Shown here: one piece after another, positions 6,341 through 6,426 of the stretch
Numbering within the stretch: the first letter of the stretch is position 1
Layout: each line of letters opens with the position of its first letter
Source of the DNA: Pseudomonadota bacterium
Lineage (GTDB): Bacteria; Desulfobacterota; Desulfobacteria; Desulfobacterales; Desulfobacteraceae
NCBI GenBank assembly: GCA_018812385.1
Contig: JAHJDU010000370.1
Span: 1-6,426 of the forward strand
Direction of reading: 5' to 3'
Length of the DNA: 6,426 bases
The notes under the pieces: generated by a model
What the model was told of the DNA's origin: nothing
The model's input: only the letters and a program-made list of their open reading frames with translations
The model's database searches: none
Translations under genes and position numbers: made by a program

Positions 6341-6426
6341 ATTACCCCGGCCGGGGCATGGGTTGCGACTCATCCGATTGGACTTCCTACAGGCTCTAAC
6401 CTCCGTTGCGCTAACCGCCAAAACTC
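6341..6426. other. GC-rich block at the right edge, possible dispersed repeat or element end
   Basis: GC is about 58% here (50 of 86 bases, hand counted) against about 23% over the preceding 120 bp, with a sharp boundary. The block holds a 12-bp palindrome at its left end and a direct CTAACC pair (6396-6401 and 6411-6416, 15 bp apart). The minus-strand motif GGTTAGCGCAACGGAGGTTAG resembles the GGTTAGCGCAGCG-type intergenic repeats I recall from many bacterial genomes. No start-to-stop reading frame of use is present. It could be a REP-like repeat, the edge of an insertion, or the downstream end of a gene outside the window. Confidence 0.4.
6345..6356. repeat. 12-bp perfect palindrome CCCCGGCCGGGG
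   Basis: The sequence is its own reverse complement. As RNA it could fold with CCCC/GGGG and a GGCC loop, extended outward by one G-U and one A-U pair on the minus strand. A run of seven T follows on the minus strand (plus-strand A run 6325-6331) after about 13 nt, too far for a textbook intrinsic terminator, so terminator function for a gene beyond the right edge is only a possibility. It marks the boundary between AT-rich and GC-rich sequence. Confidence 0.6.

Noticed and set aside
6323..6424. Minus-strand frame open from the right edge for 33 codons
   Set aside because: Short, rich in codons unlike the other genes (AGG, CGG), with no recognisable motif, and it ends in AT-rich sequence. 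It could be the tail of an outside gene but cannot be supported here.
6335..6426. Plus-strand open frame through the GC-rich block
   Set aside because: It has no ATG, GTG or TTG start with a ribosome-binding site after the in-frame TAA at 6332-6334. The frame starting at ATG 6358 stops after 13 codons.

Overview
This is an AT-rich bacterial chromosome segment made of compact housekeeping gene clusters plus one radical SAM enzyme of unknown role. The pairing of a DUF4911 protein with miaB, a methionine aminopeptidase with a SEC-C zinc motif, and a cobalamin-type radical SAM protein all suggest an anaerobic member of the Desulfobacterota, perhaps Desulfobacterales. That placement is inferred from gene content and base composition and is not proven.

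Left half, plus strand: the 3' end of an unidentified gene (open from the window edge to 188) overlaps rpe (128-778, ribulose-phosphate 3-epimerase). Next come a 12-TM major facilitator transporter of the fosmidomycin-resistance (Fsr) type (807-1976), a hairpin-forming spacer (1975-2036), and a B12-binding-domain radical SAM protein of unknown substrate (2065-3687). All are co-directional. The rpe-transporter gap is 28 bp and the transporter-radical SAM gap is 88 bp, so one transcript is possible.

Right half, minus strand, reading from high to low coordinates: a small DUF4911 protein (6176-5967), miaB (5977-4610, tRNA ms2i6A methylthiotransferase) and map (4613-3732, methionine aminopeptidase). 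Successive genes overlap by 11 nt and 4 nt, which implies a translationally coupled operon serving tRNA modification and nascent-protein maturation. The two halves converge, with only 44 bp between the radical SAM stop and the map stop.

Right edge (6177-6426): no convincing gene. It holds a possible sigma70-type promoter for the minus-strand operon, a 2 x 16 bp tandem repeat at the predicted transcription start, and an abrupt change from about 23% GC (6221-6340) to about 58% GC (6341-6426, hand counted). The change coincides with a 12-bp perfect palindrome and may be the edge of a dispersed repeat or another element.

I found no CRISPR array, RNA gene, transposase or phage gene. The best candidate for undescribed biochemistry is the radical SAM protein. 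Most of the rest is recognisable core metabolism and translation machinery.
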